From Anaerolineae bacterium (GTDB lineage: Bacteria > Chloroflexota > Anaerolineae > Aggregatilineales > Phototrophicaceae): a stretch of 64,000 nucleotides of DNA. This document shows, piece by piece, positions 6,721 through 15,255 of this stretch (the first letter of the stretch is position 1; each line of letters opens with the position of its first letter). The stretch is from the NCBI GenBank assembly GCA_019912965.1, contig JAIOHM010000085.1, forward strand, positions 1 through 64,000, written 5' to 3'. A model generated the notes under the pieces. It did no database searches. It had not been told where the DNA came from and saw only the letters and a list, made by a program, of their open reading frames with translations. The position numbers and the translations under genes are program-made.

Positions 6721-8394
6721 ATGGAACGGCGTACTTTTGCGGTGTGCGCGGTGCTGGCAGGGCTGGCGATGGGCTTGCTGGGCAACGCGCTGTTTTATGG
6801 ACGCCCGCTGGGTTTATCGTTTCCGCTGTATATCGCGGTGGGTATCAGTTTGGTGCTGGCGCTGGCGCGTCCGGCTGGGTTAAACATCATGCGGCGGAAT
6901 TTGTGGCCGCTGATTCCGGCGCTGTTTTTCGCGGGTATGGTAGCGGTGCGGGCGGATTGGATGGTGACGACGCTCAACATCGGCGCGGTGCTGGCGTTGG
7001 GCGGATTGGCGCTGTATTACCTGCCGCTCAAGCGCCCGCTGGACGAAGCCTCAATTCAAGAGCATACCCTGAACCTGATCGAAACCGGAATTGTGGTCGT
7101 GCCGCAGTCGTTTATCGAAGTGGGGCAGTCATGGGAATGGCTGCGGGAGAAGCGCCATCAACGCGGTGGCGCATTCGTTTCGGCGGCGCGCGGTTTGATG
7201 TTCGCCGTTCCGGTAGTAGCCGTGTTCGCTTTTCTGCTCGGTTCGGCGGATGCGGTGTTTGCCAGTTATGTGAATCAAGCATGGGAAGGCGTCCGCCGCG
7301 CGTTGGGTTTGGAATTGATGGGCGATACGCTGGGGCATTTGGGCGTCATTCTGGCGCTGGCGTCGGTGGTTACGGGTGCGATTGGTTGGGGCATCCAGCG
7401 GCGTGTTACACCCTCACCCCCTGCCCCCTCTCCCTCAGGGCGAGGGGAAGAAGATGAAGATGGCGCGGATGAGGCAACTGCCCAAGACGAAAAGCGCAAG
7501 CCCGCCTTCAAACTCGGTATCATCGAAAGTGGCATTGTGATGGGCAGTGTGGTCGCCTTGTTCGCGGCTTTCGTCGCCATCCAATTCGCCTACTTTTTCG
7601 GCGGACAATCGGTTATCGAAGTGCAGGGTTTGACCTATGCCCAATACGCGCGGCGCGGCTTTTTTGAATTGGTGGCTGTTTCGGTGCTGACATTGGGCAT
7701 GGCCTTGTGGCTTGACCGGGTGACGATGCGACAGGGCAAAAATGAAAACCGGGCATTTTTAGGATTGGCATTAGCCATCGCCGGGTTGACGGGTGTGATG
7801 CTGGTTTCGGCTTTCCAGCGTATGTGGCTGTACGAGGAAGAATACGGCTTCACCCAACTGCGCGTGTATACCCATGTGTTCATGATCTGGTTGGGTGTGA
7901 TGTTCGGTGTGTACGGGCTGGCACTGTTCCGCGTTCGCAAAAATATTTTCTCGCTGGGGATGCTGCTGTCGATCATCGGTTATCTGATGACGCTCAACCT
8001 GATGAACGTGGATGCCTACATCGCCGAACGCAACATCGCCCGCTACCGTGCCGGACATGATCTGGACATCGCCTTTTTAGATATCCTTTCGCCAGATGCC
8101 ACCGCGCCGATTCTGGCGTTGTATCAGGAGTCGGCGGGTGATCCGATAGTCAGCGATTGGGCAGGGCAGTGGTTAGCCCGCAGTTGGACGCGCTTGGGGG
8201 TGGAGCAGGCCGAACGCAGTCTGTTCAGCGCCAATATGGGCAAGGATTCCGCTTGGGCGCAATTAGAATCCGCCGCTGGAACGCTGCCCGCTTATGATCC
8301 TTCGCGGTATTGGGGTTCGTACTGGTCGTCGTATGGCGAAAACTACAGCGACTACGGTTCTGGCTGGGATACGGTGGTCACGCCGGGGCGCTAA
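6721..8394 (+). CDS. DUF4173 (DUF4153-like) polytopic membrane protein
   Basis: A 557-residue protein; the start at 6721 is set by AGGAG at 6710-6714. Roughly 12 hydrophobic segments run from residue 5 to 440, followed by a soluble C-terminal part of ~115 residues. The segment YFFGGQSVIEVQGLTYAQYA followed by RRGFFEL is the hallmark of the DUF4173 family, whose function is unknown. The cytoplasmic loop at about residues 229-255 is low-complexity (TPSPPAPSPSGRGEEDEDG) and is encoded by a GC-rich palindromic repeat that has inserted in frame. The final ~30 residues are rich in Ser, Tyr and Gly (YWGSYWSSYGENYSDYGSG). A hairpin terminator follows at 8402-8438. Confidence 0.85.
   Translation: MERRTFAVCAVLAGLAMGLLGNALFYGRPLGLSFPLYIAVGISLVLALARPAGLNIMRRNLWPLIPALFFAGMVAVRADWMVTTLNIGAVLALGGLALYYLPLKRPLDEASIQEHTLNLIETGIVVVPQSFIEVGQSWEWLREKRHQRGGAFVSAARGLMFAVPVVAVFAFLLGSADAVFASYVNQAWEGVRRALGLELMGDTLGHLGVILALASVVTGAIGWGIQRRVTPSPPAPSPSGRGEEDEDGADEATAQDEKRKPAFKLGIIESGIVMGSVVALFAAFVAIQFAYFFGGQSVIEVQGLTYAQYARRGFFELVAVSVLTLGMALWLDRVTMRQGKNENRAFLGLALAIAGLTGVMLVSAFQRMWLYEEEYGFTQLRVYTHVFMIWLGVMFGVYGLALFRVRKNIFSLGMLLSIIGYLMTLNLMNVDAYIAERNIARYRAGHDLDIAFLDILSPDATAPILALYQESAGDPIVSDWAGQWLARSWTRLGVEQAERSLFSANMGKDSAWAQLESAAGTLPAYDPSRYWGSYWSSYGENYSDYGSGWDTVVTPGR
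7411..7449. repeat. GC-rich palindromic repeat inside the DUF4173 gene
   Basis: The sequence runs CCCTCACCCCCTG, CCCCCTCTCCCT, CAGGGCGAGGGGA and forms a near-perfect hairpin between CCCTCTCCCT and AGGGCGAGGG. An almost identical 38-base copy is present at 52773-52810, inside another gene. It adds about 13 codons without breaking the frame. Confidence 0.8.
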
Positions 8395-8401
8395 CTGATT
8401 T

Positions 8402-8438
8402 ACAGCCTGACCGCCGATAATGTCAGTGGTCAGGCTGT
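8402..8438 (+). terminator. Hairpin terminator after DUF4173 gene
   Basis: An 11-base perfect stem, ACAGCCTGACC (8402-8412) with GGTCAGGCTGT (8428-8438), is followed by CATTTGT. It separates convergent genes and can serve both. Confidence 0.7.
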
Positions 8439-8456
8439 CATTTGTATGGAAGGGCG

Positions 8457-9002
8457 CTATTCCCACTTGATATGAATGACGGTTTTCTCACCACCCTCAT
8501 CACGCTGCACAACATGTTCATCAAAGTAGGCGGTGATGTGCGTTCCTTTAGGCAAAAGACGGCGGGCAAAACCGTAAGCAATCCCATACCACAGATGATC
8601 GGGAAGCGGTGTGATGTAGGTCATGATGATGGAGTGGTCATTGACAACATTACAGGTCAGACCACCGATATTGCTGCCGCGATTATTCATCTTGTAGATG
8701 ACATCGGCCATTTGAAAAATCTCCACTGCTGGTATGGATTCAATGTCAGGCGGCAGAACCATATTCTCGATAACATTCATGCCAACACTGATGAAATCGA
8801 ACATCGCGCCGCCGCGTGCATTCAAGTCATTAAAAACATCCAACAGGGTTTGCAGTGGATACCATGTGTCAGGATCAGGGTGGGCGAGGCCATGCTTGGC
8901 AAAATATTCGTGGATTTCTTCACCTCTGACAGCATGTTTGTAATCGGCAATGCTGACCCCGATCATCTCATGATCCGGGTGAAAAACGGTATAACGCAGC
9001 AT
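8457..9002 (-). CDS. Hypothetical protein, 181 residues
   Basis: A soluble protein with an AAGGAG ribosome binding site. It starts MLRYTVFHPDHEMIGVSIAD. The second half (EIFQMADVIYKMNNRGSNIG, ... YGIAYGFARRLLPKG) is arranged as a helix followed by beta strands. This loosely resembles small ligand-binding folds of the haem-NO-binding/4-vinyl-reductase type, but no diagnostic residues were found. The family is not recognised. It stands alone on the minus strand. Confidence 0.6.
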   Translation of the reverse strand: MLRYTVFHPDHEMIGVSIADYKHAVRGEEIHEYFAKHGLAHPDPDTWYPLQTLLDVFNDLNARGGAMFDFISVGMNVIENMVLPPDIESIPAVEIFQMADVIYKMNNRGSNIGGLTCNVVNDHSIIMTYITPLPDHLWYGIAYGFARRLLPKGTHITAYFDEHVVQRDEGGEKTVIHIKWE

Positions 9003-9156
9003 TGGAATAGCTCCTTAAAGCTTTATTGCGTTTATTACAGTATAGATCGGTTAGGGGGATGAAGCATTGACACCGAGTCATATTTACGTGGTTTTCACAT
9101 TTTAAAGGATAAAATTATACGGAAGAACACAAAATTCTTAACGCAGAAGGTGCATC

Positions 9157-9615
9157 ATGTCCGGTTCGATTGAGGAAAGAAACCGCCGTCTGGAACGCCT
9201 GGATGAACGCGTGGCGCAGCTAATTGCGTTTTATGCTGATCTGCCGAATCCAGATGCGATGGTTTACGAACTCTGGACGGCCAAAGATGTTCTCGCACAC
9301 CTGACATTCTGGCACGAGAGTTTTGCCCGCAATGTGCGCGATCTGGCGAATGACGTAAAGCCGACGCCCCTCAAAGGCAAACTGGGCGACCTCAATCAAG
9401 TGGGCGTGGATGAAATGAGACCCTGCACGCTGGAAACCGTCATTCAACGCTTCCAAACCGCCCACCGAACAATCCGGGAAAATATTCTGAACCCCAAAAT
9501 AGGTTTAATCCCCTATCGAAAAGGCTCACTCGATTACACCCCCGAAGAACATCTGCAAGTTGTGCTGGATCACATCACCAAACATCTGGGCGATGTACGC
9601 AAAGCGTGCGGATAA
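9157..9615 (+). CDS. ClbS/DfsB-like four-helix bundle protein (DinB superfamily)
   Basis: A 152-residue protein with an AGAAGG ribosome binding site. The pattern ELWTAKDVLAHLTFWHESFA near residues 38-57 and the C-terminal HLQVVLDHITKHLGDVRKA match the ClbS/DfsB family, small helical proteins related to DinB. ClbS protects against colibactin by acting on its cyclopropane; most family members are uncharacterised. His/Asp residues at helix ends could bind a metal. It directly precedes the TetR gene but has its own start; a functional link is not shown. Confidence 0.75.
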   Translation: MSGSIEERNRRLERLDERVAQLIAFYADLPNPDAMVYELWTAKDVLAHLTFWHESFARNVRDLANDVKPTPLKGKLGDLNQVGVDEMRPCTLETVIQRFQTAHRTIRENILNPKIGLIPYRKGSLDYTPEEHLQVVLDHITKHLGDVRKACG

Positions 9616-9653
9616 TGGCTGAATTCTGACTCGTTACCTGCACCAGAAACGCA

Positions 9654-9697
9654 TTGACATCATCCTCGCTTCCGTTTACTATCCGAATACTGTTCGG
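9654..9697 (+). promoter_or_regulatory. Promoter and operator of the TetR-family gene
   Basis: A perfect TTGACA (9654-9659), a 17-base spacer and TACTAT (9677-9682) form the promoter. Directly after the -10 lies the inverted repeat CCGAATACTGTTCGG (9683-9697). A matching 15-base palindrome, CCGAACAATGTTCGG, sits before the next gene (10476-10490). A repressor bound here would cover the transcription start, so autoregulation by the TetR protein is likely. Confidence 0.7.
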
Positions 9698-9724
9698 TTT
9701 TTGAATGGATCTGCTCAGAACAAC

Positions 9725-10339
9725 ATGGACGAGTCAACACCCCGCCAGCGTCGCAGTGAACGCACCCGCCAATCGATCCTTCAAGTGGCTTTGGAACTCG
9801 TCATCGAAAAGGGCTTGAATAAACTCTCTTTACGGGAAATTGCCCGCCGCGCGGATTACAGTCCAGCAGGGTTGTATGAATACTTCGGGGGCAAGAACGA
9901 GATTGTAGAAGCCCTCGTCTGTGATGCGAGTGACCGCTTTTTTGCTCATTTAAACCGCATACCCAAAACCCTCCCGGTAGAGGACTATCTGGTTGAATTG
10001 GGCATGGCCTACATTGAATTCGCCCATTTGAATCCCGATCACTTTATGCTGATGTTCACCCACTATCAGGCGCTCCCGGTGGTCAGCTTGGATGACTTTG
10101 TGCCAGAGGGTGACTCAAATGCTTACGGCCTGCTCATGGACGCCGTACAGCGTGCGATTGACGCCGGATTGTTCCCGGTTCGCCCGGATTATGGCAAGGT
10201 GGGCATGACCTACAGTTTATGGTCGCTGGTGCATGGACTGGCGATTCTGCAAGCCACCTACCTGCGCCAGTTCAAGTGGGACTTCCCGACATCAGACCGC
10301 CACGCCATTCGGACGTTTATCGATGGCTTAAGTCAGTAA
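9725..10339 (+). CDS. TetR/AcrR-family transcriptional regulator
   Basis: About 204 residues from the ATG at 9725; a TTG at 9701 is possible but falls too close to the predicted transcription start. The N-terminal helix-turn-helix is clear: RTRQSILQVALELVIEKGLN, LSLREIARRADYSPAGLYEY, FGGKNEIVEAL. The C-terminal helical domain has the WHG-like pattern YSLWSLVHGLAILQATYL. It probably represses itself and the DUF4188 gene downstream through the shared palindrome CCGAAyAmTGTTCGG. The inducer is unknown. Confidence 0.9.
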   Translation: MDESTPRQRRSERTRQSILQVALELVIEKGLNKLSLREIARRADYSPAGLYEYFGGKNEIVEALVCDASDRFFAHLNRIPKTLPVEDYLVELGMAYIEFAHLNPDHFMLMFTHYQALPVVSLDDFVPEGDSNAYGLLMDAVQRAIDAGLFPVRPDYGKVGMTYSLWSLVHGLAILQATYLRQFKWDFPTSDRHAIRTFIDGLSQ

Positions 10340-10475
10340 CCGATAGAAATCCACGACCCTGCGAACAATGAGATCATTAAACCTCACCTGTTCAGAAACC
10401 CATAATCAGTCGTGGATCGTTGAAAACGTATCGGTTCTGACTTACGCCGGGGATAATCTGTTTTTTTGCATTTCA

Positions 10476-10490
10476 CCGAACAATGTTCGG
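10476..10490 (+). promoter_or_regulatory. Second TetR operator candidate
   Basis: The perfect inverted repeat CCGAACA-A-TGTTCGG differs at two positions from the palindrome at 9683-9697 and lies 70 bases before the DUF4188 start. A GATAAT at 10452-10457 could be the -10 hexamer. Confidence 0.65.
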
Positions 10491-10560
10491 ATTTTGTGCA
10501 ACCATTCGGAAAATGCTGCGTATAAACAGACATATCGGGTTGTTCAGGAGGAAATCATCA

Positions 10561-11078
10561 TGACCGTACCACTTTTCAACGGACGCTATACCGCTCAAAT
10601 AGAAGGCGATTTTGTGGTTTTTCTGATCGGCGCGCGGGTCAACTCGTGGCGAAAACTGCTCAAGCTGGCGTGGATCGGGCAGGCCAACTCTGCCATGTAT
10701 CGCGCGCTCGAATCCAATCCGGACTATGGCTATCTCGGCGGAGAGGGTTTTAGCCGCAATATGTTCCGCGAGTCCATCAATATCACCTATTGGCGTTCTT
10801 ATGAACATCTGGAACGATTCGCACGCAGCAAGGATGATCCTCATCTGGAAGCATGGCGGCGCTTTAACAAAGAGATCGCCAGTGACGGCAGTTTTGGCAT
10901 CTGGCATGAAACCTATTTGGTCAATGCGGGCAGTTACGAATGCGTTTATGGCAATATGACCCTTTTCGGTTTGGCGAAGGCGACGACTCATCTGCCCATG
11001 ACCGGACGCAAACAGACTGCGCGTGGTCGCTTAACCGGGGACGAAGCCCCCGCCCCGGCTGATGTCGTGACCTATTAA
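10561..11078 (+). CDS. DUF4188 family protein (monooxygenase-like)
   Basis: About 172 residues starting MTVPLFNGRYTAQIEGDFVV; the start at 10561 is fixed by AGGAGG eleven bases upstream. Motifs typical of DUF4188 are FVVFLIGARVNSWRK, NPDYGYLGGEG, ITYWRSYEHLERFARS and GIWHETYLV. The family is a ferredoxin-like alpha/beta barrel related to haem- or cofactor-free monooxygenases, with no proven reaction. The TetR gene just upstream and the shared operator suggest an inducible response to a small molecule. Confidence 0.85.
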
Positions 11079-11260
11079 ATGGTCGAAAGGGTTTCTGGAA
11101 GCGGACAAATCACGCCCAACAGAGAGATTGAGGACTTCCGCCGCGAGAAAGAGCAGGAAGCCTCTCTCTTCTTGTGTTTGAAAAACTTTGACGACATATA
11201 CCCTACTCAATCGAACTTATGTTCAGGTAAACTTAAACGAGAGAGAGTGGGGAATGGCTC

Positions 11261-12082
11261 ATGAAATATAAGTTCGTTGCGATCCCTAAAATCCTTCAGG
11301 AACATGTCGAGGCAATTACCGTCGCTGAACATAACGGTGAGACGAACTTAGTCACCAACGTCTATATGAATGCCTTACCGGGGATTGTTTTTCAGCACAA
11401 CAACGGACGCTCTCCGATTGACAATATCACGACCGCATCCGGCTATCGTGCCGATACACCGACCTTGTTTGTCTACGGACAAATGACCGAACCCAGCGTC
11501 GTGAGCTACAAAACAGCGCCCTTCACGACGACACAGATTTTCTTAAAGCCGCACGCACTGCAAACCCTGCTGGGTATCAACGCAGCGGCATTGACCAATA
11601 ATTGGGTCGAGCTTCGCGAGTTTTCAGCAGGTGATCTGAACATGCAGATGCTTGAAGCCAGGAATGAGCAGGTGCGTCTTACCTTACTGACAAACTTTTT
11701 AGCGTCAAAACTCAAGAAAGCGACAGCATACGATCCACTAATAGAAGAAAGTCTGCGGATCATCCACAACAATGTGAGCTGCGTGACCGTCAAATATTTG
11801 TTTGAATGCTTGAATCTCTCCGAACGCCAATTTGAAAAAAGGTTCAACCAAACCGTTGGGCTGAACCCACAATTTTATATTCGGCTGAAGCGTTTTAACG
11901 AAGCAGTACAGCTCATGCAAACGCGACGGTTTGAAAAACTCACCGATCTCGCGCACCACCTAAACTTCTACGATCAGTCACATTTTATTCGGGACATCAA
12001 AGCCTTCTCAGGCGTTACACCAAAAAGTCTTTTCAGATGTTACGCCAAAAAGTCTTTTTCGAAAGCTGGATTTCCATCCTGA
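11261..12082 (+). CDS. AraC-family transcriptional regulator
   Basis: A 273-residue protein. The N-terminal ~150 residues are a sensing domain with no recognised ligand. The C-terminal part holds the two helix-turn-helices of the AraC family (VKYLFECLNLSERQFEKRF; LTDLAHHLNFYDQSHFIRDI, then KAFSGVTPKSLF). The 3' end of the gene carries a 25-base-period direct repeat (12014-12058) that shifts frame and adds an altered tail, RCYAKKSFSKAGFPS. The DNA-binding region itself is intact. It precedes a DHFR-like gene on the same strand. Confidence 0.88.
   Translation: MKYKFVAIPKILQEHVEAITVAEHNGETNLVTNVYMNALPGIVFQHNNGRSPIDNITTASGYRADTPTLFVYGQMTEPSVVSYKTAPFTTTQIFLKPHALQTLLGINAAALTNNWVELREFSAGDLNMQMLEARNEQVRLTLLTNFLASKLKKATAYDPLIEESLRIIHNNVSCVTVKYLFECLNLSERQFEKRFNQTVGLNPQFYIRLKRFNEAVQLMQTRRFEKLTDLAHHLNFYDQSHFIRDIKAFSGVTPKSLFRCYAKKSFSKAGFPS
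12014..12058 (+). repeat. 25-base-period direct repeat in the AraC 3' end
   Basis: A 20-base unit, GTTACrCCAAAAAGTCTTTT, occurs at 12014-12033 and again at 12039-12058 with one difference. Because 25 is not a multiple of 3, the second copy is read in another frame, changing and lengthening the C-terminus. Confidence 0.7.
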
Positions 12083-12230
12083 TCAATAGGTCTATGCGTT
12101 TTATAAACGCGACGGTTTTTTACAATTTTGAAAAAGACACCTGTTCTATACTGGCTGTAGGGTGACAATTCAACATTACGCTGCATCGCTGCCCTTTTAT
12201 CCCGTACCTTCATCCAATGGAGCAAACAGT

Positions 12231-12782
12231 ATGAGAAAGATCGTTGTGTCGGAATTCCTGTCGGCGGATGGGGTTATGGAAGCGCCCGATATGTGGCAGT
12301 TTCCGTTTCAGACCGAGGAAATGGGCGCGATCACGGAGCGCCAAACCAACGACACCGATGCTTTTTTGCTGGGCAGGGTCACCTATGAAATCTTCGCCGG
12401 ATTCTGGCCTGCCATGACGAACAATGAATTCGGAGTTGCTGACAAATATAACAGTGTGCCCAAGTACGTCGTTTCAACAACGCTGCAAAAAGCCGATTGG
12501 AATAACTCGATACAGATCAAGTCCAACGTAATCGAGGAAATCCGTAAACTGAAGCAGCAACCCGGCGGCAAGATCGGGATTATCGGCAGTGCGACACTCG
12601 TTCATTCGCTGCTTGACGCGAACCTGATCGATGAGATTCAGGTGCTGGTACACCCGATTGTCCTCGGCAAAGGCGTCCGCCTGTTTGTTGAAGGCTATCA
12701 TTCGCCCTTGAAGTTGGCAGACTCGAAGATTCTCGCCAATGGTGTCGTGTATTTGTCGTATCAGATCGAGCACCAAACGTAG
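12231..12782 (+). CDS. Dihydrofolate reductase family protein (RibD C-terminal domain)
   Basis: A 183-residue protein; GGAG upstream of 12231 fixes the start. It opens MRKIVVSEFLSADGVMEAPD, the usual start of the RibD-C/DHFR-like family, and contains DAFLLGRVTYEIFAGFWP, KYVVSTTL, GGKIGIIGSATLVHSLLDAN, and LIDEIQVLVHPIVLGKGVRL. These proteins bind NADPH in a Rossmann-like fold. Most short members are of unknown substrate and are not true folate enzymes. Neighbours give no pathway. Confidence 0.88.
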   Translation: MRKIVVSEFLSADGVMEAPDMWQFPFQTEEMGAITERQTNDTDAFLLGRVTYEIFAGFWPAMTNNEFGVADKYNSVPKYVVSTTLQKADWNNSIQIKSNVIEEIRKLKQQPGGKIGIIGSATLVHSLLDANLIDEIQVLVHPIVLGKGVRLFVEGYHSPLKLADSKILANGVVYLSYQIEHQT

Positions 12783-13050
12783 GATTTCCCTAACTCAGGT
12801 AACGATCCTCTTCACATGTGTTCCTTCCCGGTAATAAGGTGATAGATACATCTCTCGGCGGTAGAACTTGCTATAGATCTGCGGATTAGGGTGATTCAAT
12901 AGCAGCTTGAGGGCTCCATTCTTGTCTACTGTCGCCAGCATAGAGGTATCGGGAAATCTATATCGATAGCGAGATACCCGTCCGTTTTGACGATCCCACG
13001 TATGTCACGGAAGTTCAATATCCGATTGAAAAGCTTAATAAGGAGAAATA

Positions 13051-13593
13051 ATGATGACGGAAATGACACTGGTGGAAAAGACAAGGACACTGGTGGGAAA
13101 ACCCGGAGTCTATGAGCGCCCTGACGAGCAGTACATGGGAATCAGGGTTCAGACTCCCTTTAAGGGGATGTTCACGGTGATTGATAAACATCTGTTTAAG
13201 GAGTTAAGAGCCTGGATGAAACAGGAAGGTGTAGAGCCAGCGGGACAGCCATTTTTTCGCTATTACATCATCAATATGGAAGGCGAGATGGACGTTGAAG
13301 TCGGGATTCCGGTTGCCACAGCACTGCCCGGTAATGGGCGGGTGAATCCGGGAGTGCTGCCGGGTGGGCGCTATGCCAGCCTTGTTTACGTTGGAACCGG
13401 CTATACTGGCAGTGGTGCCCTGACGAGATGGGCTATGGAGAACGGACATGCCTTTGATGAATGGGGTGTTCCGAATGGCACTGCCTACCGCGCGCGTTAC
13501 GAGCGCTATCTCACCGACCCGAAAATCCAACCGCTAAAGTCGAAATGGGAGGTCGAGGTAGCAGTCAAACTGGTGGATGAGCAGCCCCGGTAA
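13051..13593 (+). CDS. GyrI-like effector-binding domain protein
   Basis: A 180-residue protein with AAGGAG 6 bases before the start. The sequence has the SOUL/GyrI-like pattern: GMFTVIDKHLFKELRAWMKQ, GQPFFRYYIINMEGEMDVEV, GIPVATALPG, LPGGRYASLVYVGTGYTG and WEVEVAVKLV at the end. Such stand-alone domains bind hydrophobic or cationic small molecules and are related to the ligand domain of BmrR-type regulators. The 268 bases before it (12783-13050) contain nothing I can identify. Confidence 0.82.
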   Translation: MMTEMTLVEKTRTLVGKPGVYERPDEQYMGIRVQTPFKGMFTVIDKHLFKELRAWMKQEGVEPAGQPFFRYYIINMEGEMDVEVGIPVATALPGNGRVNPGVLPGGRYASLVYVGTGYTGSGALTRWAMENGHAFDEWGVPNGTAYRARYERYLTDPKIQPLKSKWEVEVAVKLVDEQPR

Positions 13594-13605
13594 CAGCACT
13601 GTGTC

Positions 13606-13649
13606 CTGTTAGGCGCGTGGCAGCGCCTGAGCTGTTTCGCGCCTAACGG
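13606..13649. terminator. Inverted repeat after the GyrI-like gene
   Basis: Arms GTTAGGCGCG (13608-13617) and CGCGCCTAAC (13638-13647) form a 10-base perfect stem with a 20-base loop. It follows the stop codon and may terminate, although no T-run follows. The arm order GTTAGGC...GCCTAAC is the reverse of an integron attC site. Confidence 0.45.
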
Positions 13650-13723
13650 GGCAAACTCTCTGTTGATTTCTGCCTGCCATCGGTACAGTAACATATCGAT
13701 GATGCGGTGAAAGGCGTCGCAAG

Positions 13724-14170
13724 ATGGATAACCAGCAGCAAATGATGAACGTACAAGAACAAATCGAAAAGTATATTACGAGCCAACCTGAACCCAAACG
13801 TAGCGATATGCGAGCGTTGCACCGCATCATTCAGGAAGTAATGCCAGCATGTAAATTATGGTTCATGGATGGTAAAAACAGTGAAAACAGAATCGTTTCT
13901 AATCCTAATATAGGATATGGACTTCAAACCATAAAATATGCTGATGGACAAAACAGAGAGTTCTATCAGATTGGTTTGAGCGCAAACAAAACCGGAATCT
14001 CTGTCTATATTCTCGGTCTTAAAGATAAGAAATACTTAGCCGGGACATATGGGGAAAAACTTGGTCAGGCAAGTGTAACAGGGTATTGCATCAAGTTCAA
14101 AGCGCTGAAAAACATAAACATTGATGTACTCAAAGAGGCAATCCGGGATGGAGTGGCACTCACAATTTAA
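13724..14170 (+). CDS. DUF1801 domain protein
   Basis: A 148-residue protein. The N-terminal EKYITSQPEPKRSDMRALHR followed by IIQEVMPACKLWFMDGK is typical of DUF1801 (YdhG-like), a small alpha/beta domain of unknown function often paired with regulators. The C-terminal half FYQIGLSANKTGISVYILG and GYCIKFKALKNINID fits the family. This gene is more AT-rich than its neighbours, which hints at horizontal gain. The 187 bases after it hold no gene. Confidence 0.75.
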   Translation: MDNQQQMMNVQEQIEKYITSQPEPKRSDMRALHRIIQEVMPACKLWFMDGKNSENRIVSNPNIGYGLQTIKYADGQNREFYQIGLSANKTGISVYILGLKDKKYLAGTYGEKLGQASVTGYCIKFKALKNINIDVLKEAIRDGVALTI

Positions 14171-14357
14171 AAACGGGTTGGATTTAAGATAATCTAAAAT
14201 ATCATCAAGGGATTTACGAGCGTCTTGACAGACAAGTTTGGGTTTAATTGAATGTCACAATATGGGACGTTCCTCAAGGGTAAAACAGTCCGAGAGAAAC
14301 CTTTTCAGTTACTCCAAATTTTACCCGATCATCCTATCTGGTGTCCCATTGCAATCC

Positions 14358-14993
14358 TTAGTGGCGGAATTCCTTAACACCGGGATCATTCAGCAGATGT
14401 GTCGATAGAGCGGCTTGATTGCTGGGCGATCCCCGCAGCACCATTGTGACGACAATATGATCGTTCACTTTATTACATTTGCTGCTCATTATTTTTAAGC
14501 CCTTCTCGTGAGCAAGGGTGAGTAGTTCTTCATACCGTCCCGGCGAATGCGTAGTGACGATTTCGTAACGTTCGGTGCCCCTCATGCTGTCGATCCACTG
14601 CTCGATGGGCGGAAATATCCACAGCACGATCATGGCAACGACCCCGCCCACGCCGGAGAGCACATAATTCCCGCTGCCAATTCCCATACCAAGCGCAGCA
14701 GCCAGCCAGATCATCGCAGCCATGGTCAGCCCGACGACCCGCCCATGATCGCGCAAAATCGCGCCAGCACCCAAAAAACCAACGCCGCTGACAATCTGGG
14801 CGGCAATGCGTCCCGGATCGCTGTTATTGGCAATTTTGATCGAAAACATCGTGAACAGGGTCGAACCAACACAAATAAAAATGATCGTGCGGAATCCTGC
14901 CGATTTATCCTGATATTCGCGCTCTGCGCCGATCACGCCGCCAACGATGATGGCAAACACAATTTTGAGCATATCTTCGCCAATAAGTTCCAT
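14358..14993 (-). CDS. MgtC/SapB-family membrane protein
   Basis: About 211 residues with an AAGGA ribosome binding site before the ATG at 14993. Four to five hydrophobic helices fill residues 8-130. The family motifs are present: GGVIGAEREYQDKSAGFRT, VGSTLFTM, RIAAQIVSGVGFLGAGAI, TMAAMIWLAAALGMGIGSG. The C-terminal ACT-like cytoplasmic domain follows (ERYEIVTTH...VTMVLRG). MgtC proteins affect magnesium homeostasis and ATP synthase control in pathogens; here the role is unproven. It diverges from the SWIM copy 2 gene. Confidence 0.9.
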   Translation of the reverse strand: MELIGEDMLKIVFAIIVGGVIGAEREYQDKSAGFRTIIFICVGSTLFTMFSIKIANNSDPGRIAAQIVSGVGFLGAGAILRDHGRVVGLTMAAMIWLAAALGMGIGSGNYVLSGVGGVVAMIVLWIFPPIEQWIDSMRGTERYEIVTTHSPGRYEELLTLAHEKGLKIMSSKCNKVNDHIVVTMVLRGSPSNQAALSTHLLNDPGVKEFRH

Positions 14994-15054
14994 CACATGT
15001 CCTTTTCAAAGGTTTCCAAAAATTGACAATGCAGTCAGTCATTTTACCTTTCTT

Positions 15055-15150
15055 CTTTTCCTCATACCTCATTACTTTTAACGCTCTTTATCGCTCCTCA
15101 AACCTCAGTCTTTTATCTTTACTTTTCACTTCAAACCACCTCAAATTACC
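15055..15150. repeat. Pyrimidine-rich heptamer-like array upstream of SWIM copy 2
   Basis: The region steps as CCTCATA, CCTCATT, ACTTTTA ... TCCTCAA, ACCTCAG, TCTTTTA, TCTTTAC with a loose 7-base period. The 16-base string CTCATACCTCATTACT recurs at about 28999, in the leader of the acyl-CoA ligase gene. Confidence 0.5.
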
Positions 15151-15255
15151 CCCTTAAAATGGGGGCTTTCCAGCGAATTTCGTTGATACAAATCGAGCAT
15201 TTTTGGTGTATAATTAGAACATATGGGCGATGATTTACAGGGAGAAATGCCTACT

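Noticed and set aside
13606-13649. Integron attC site near small accessory genes (DHFR-like, GyrI-like, DUF1801)
   Set aside because: The arms are in the order GTTAGGC...GCCTAAC, the reverse of attC (RYYYAAC...GTTRRRY). No second site, attI or integrase is present.
9125-14170. Genomic island of cassette-like small genes
   Set aside because: Gene types fit, and 13724-14170 is AT-richer, but there are no integrase, direct repeats or tRNA junctions.
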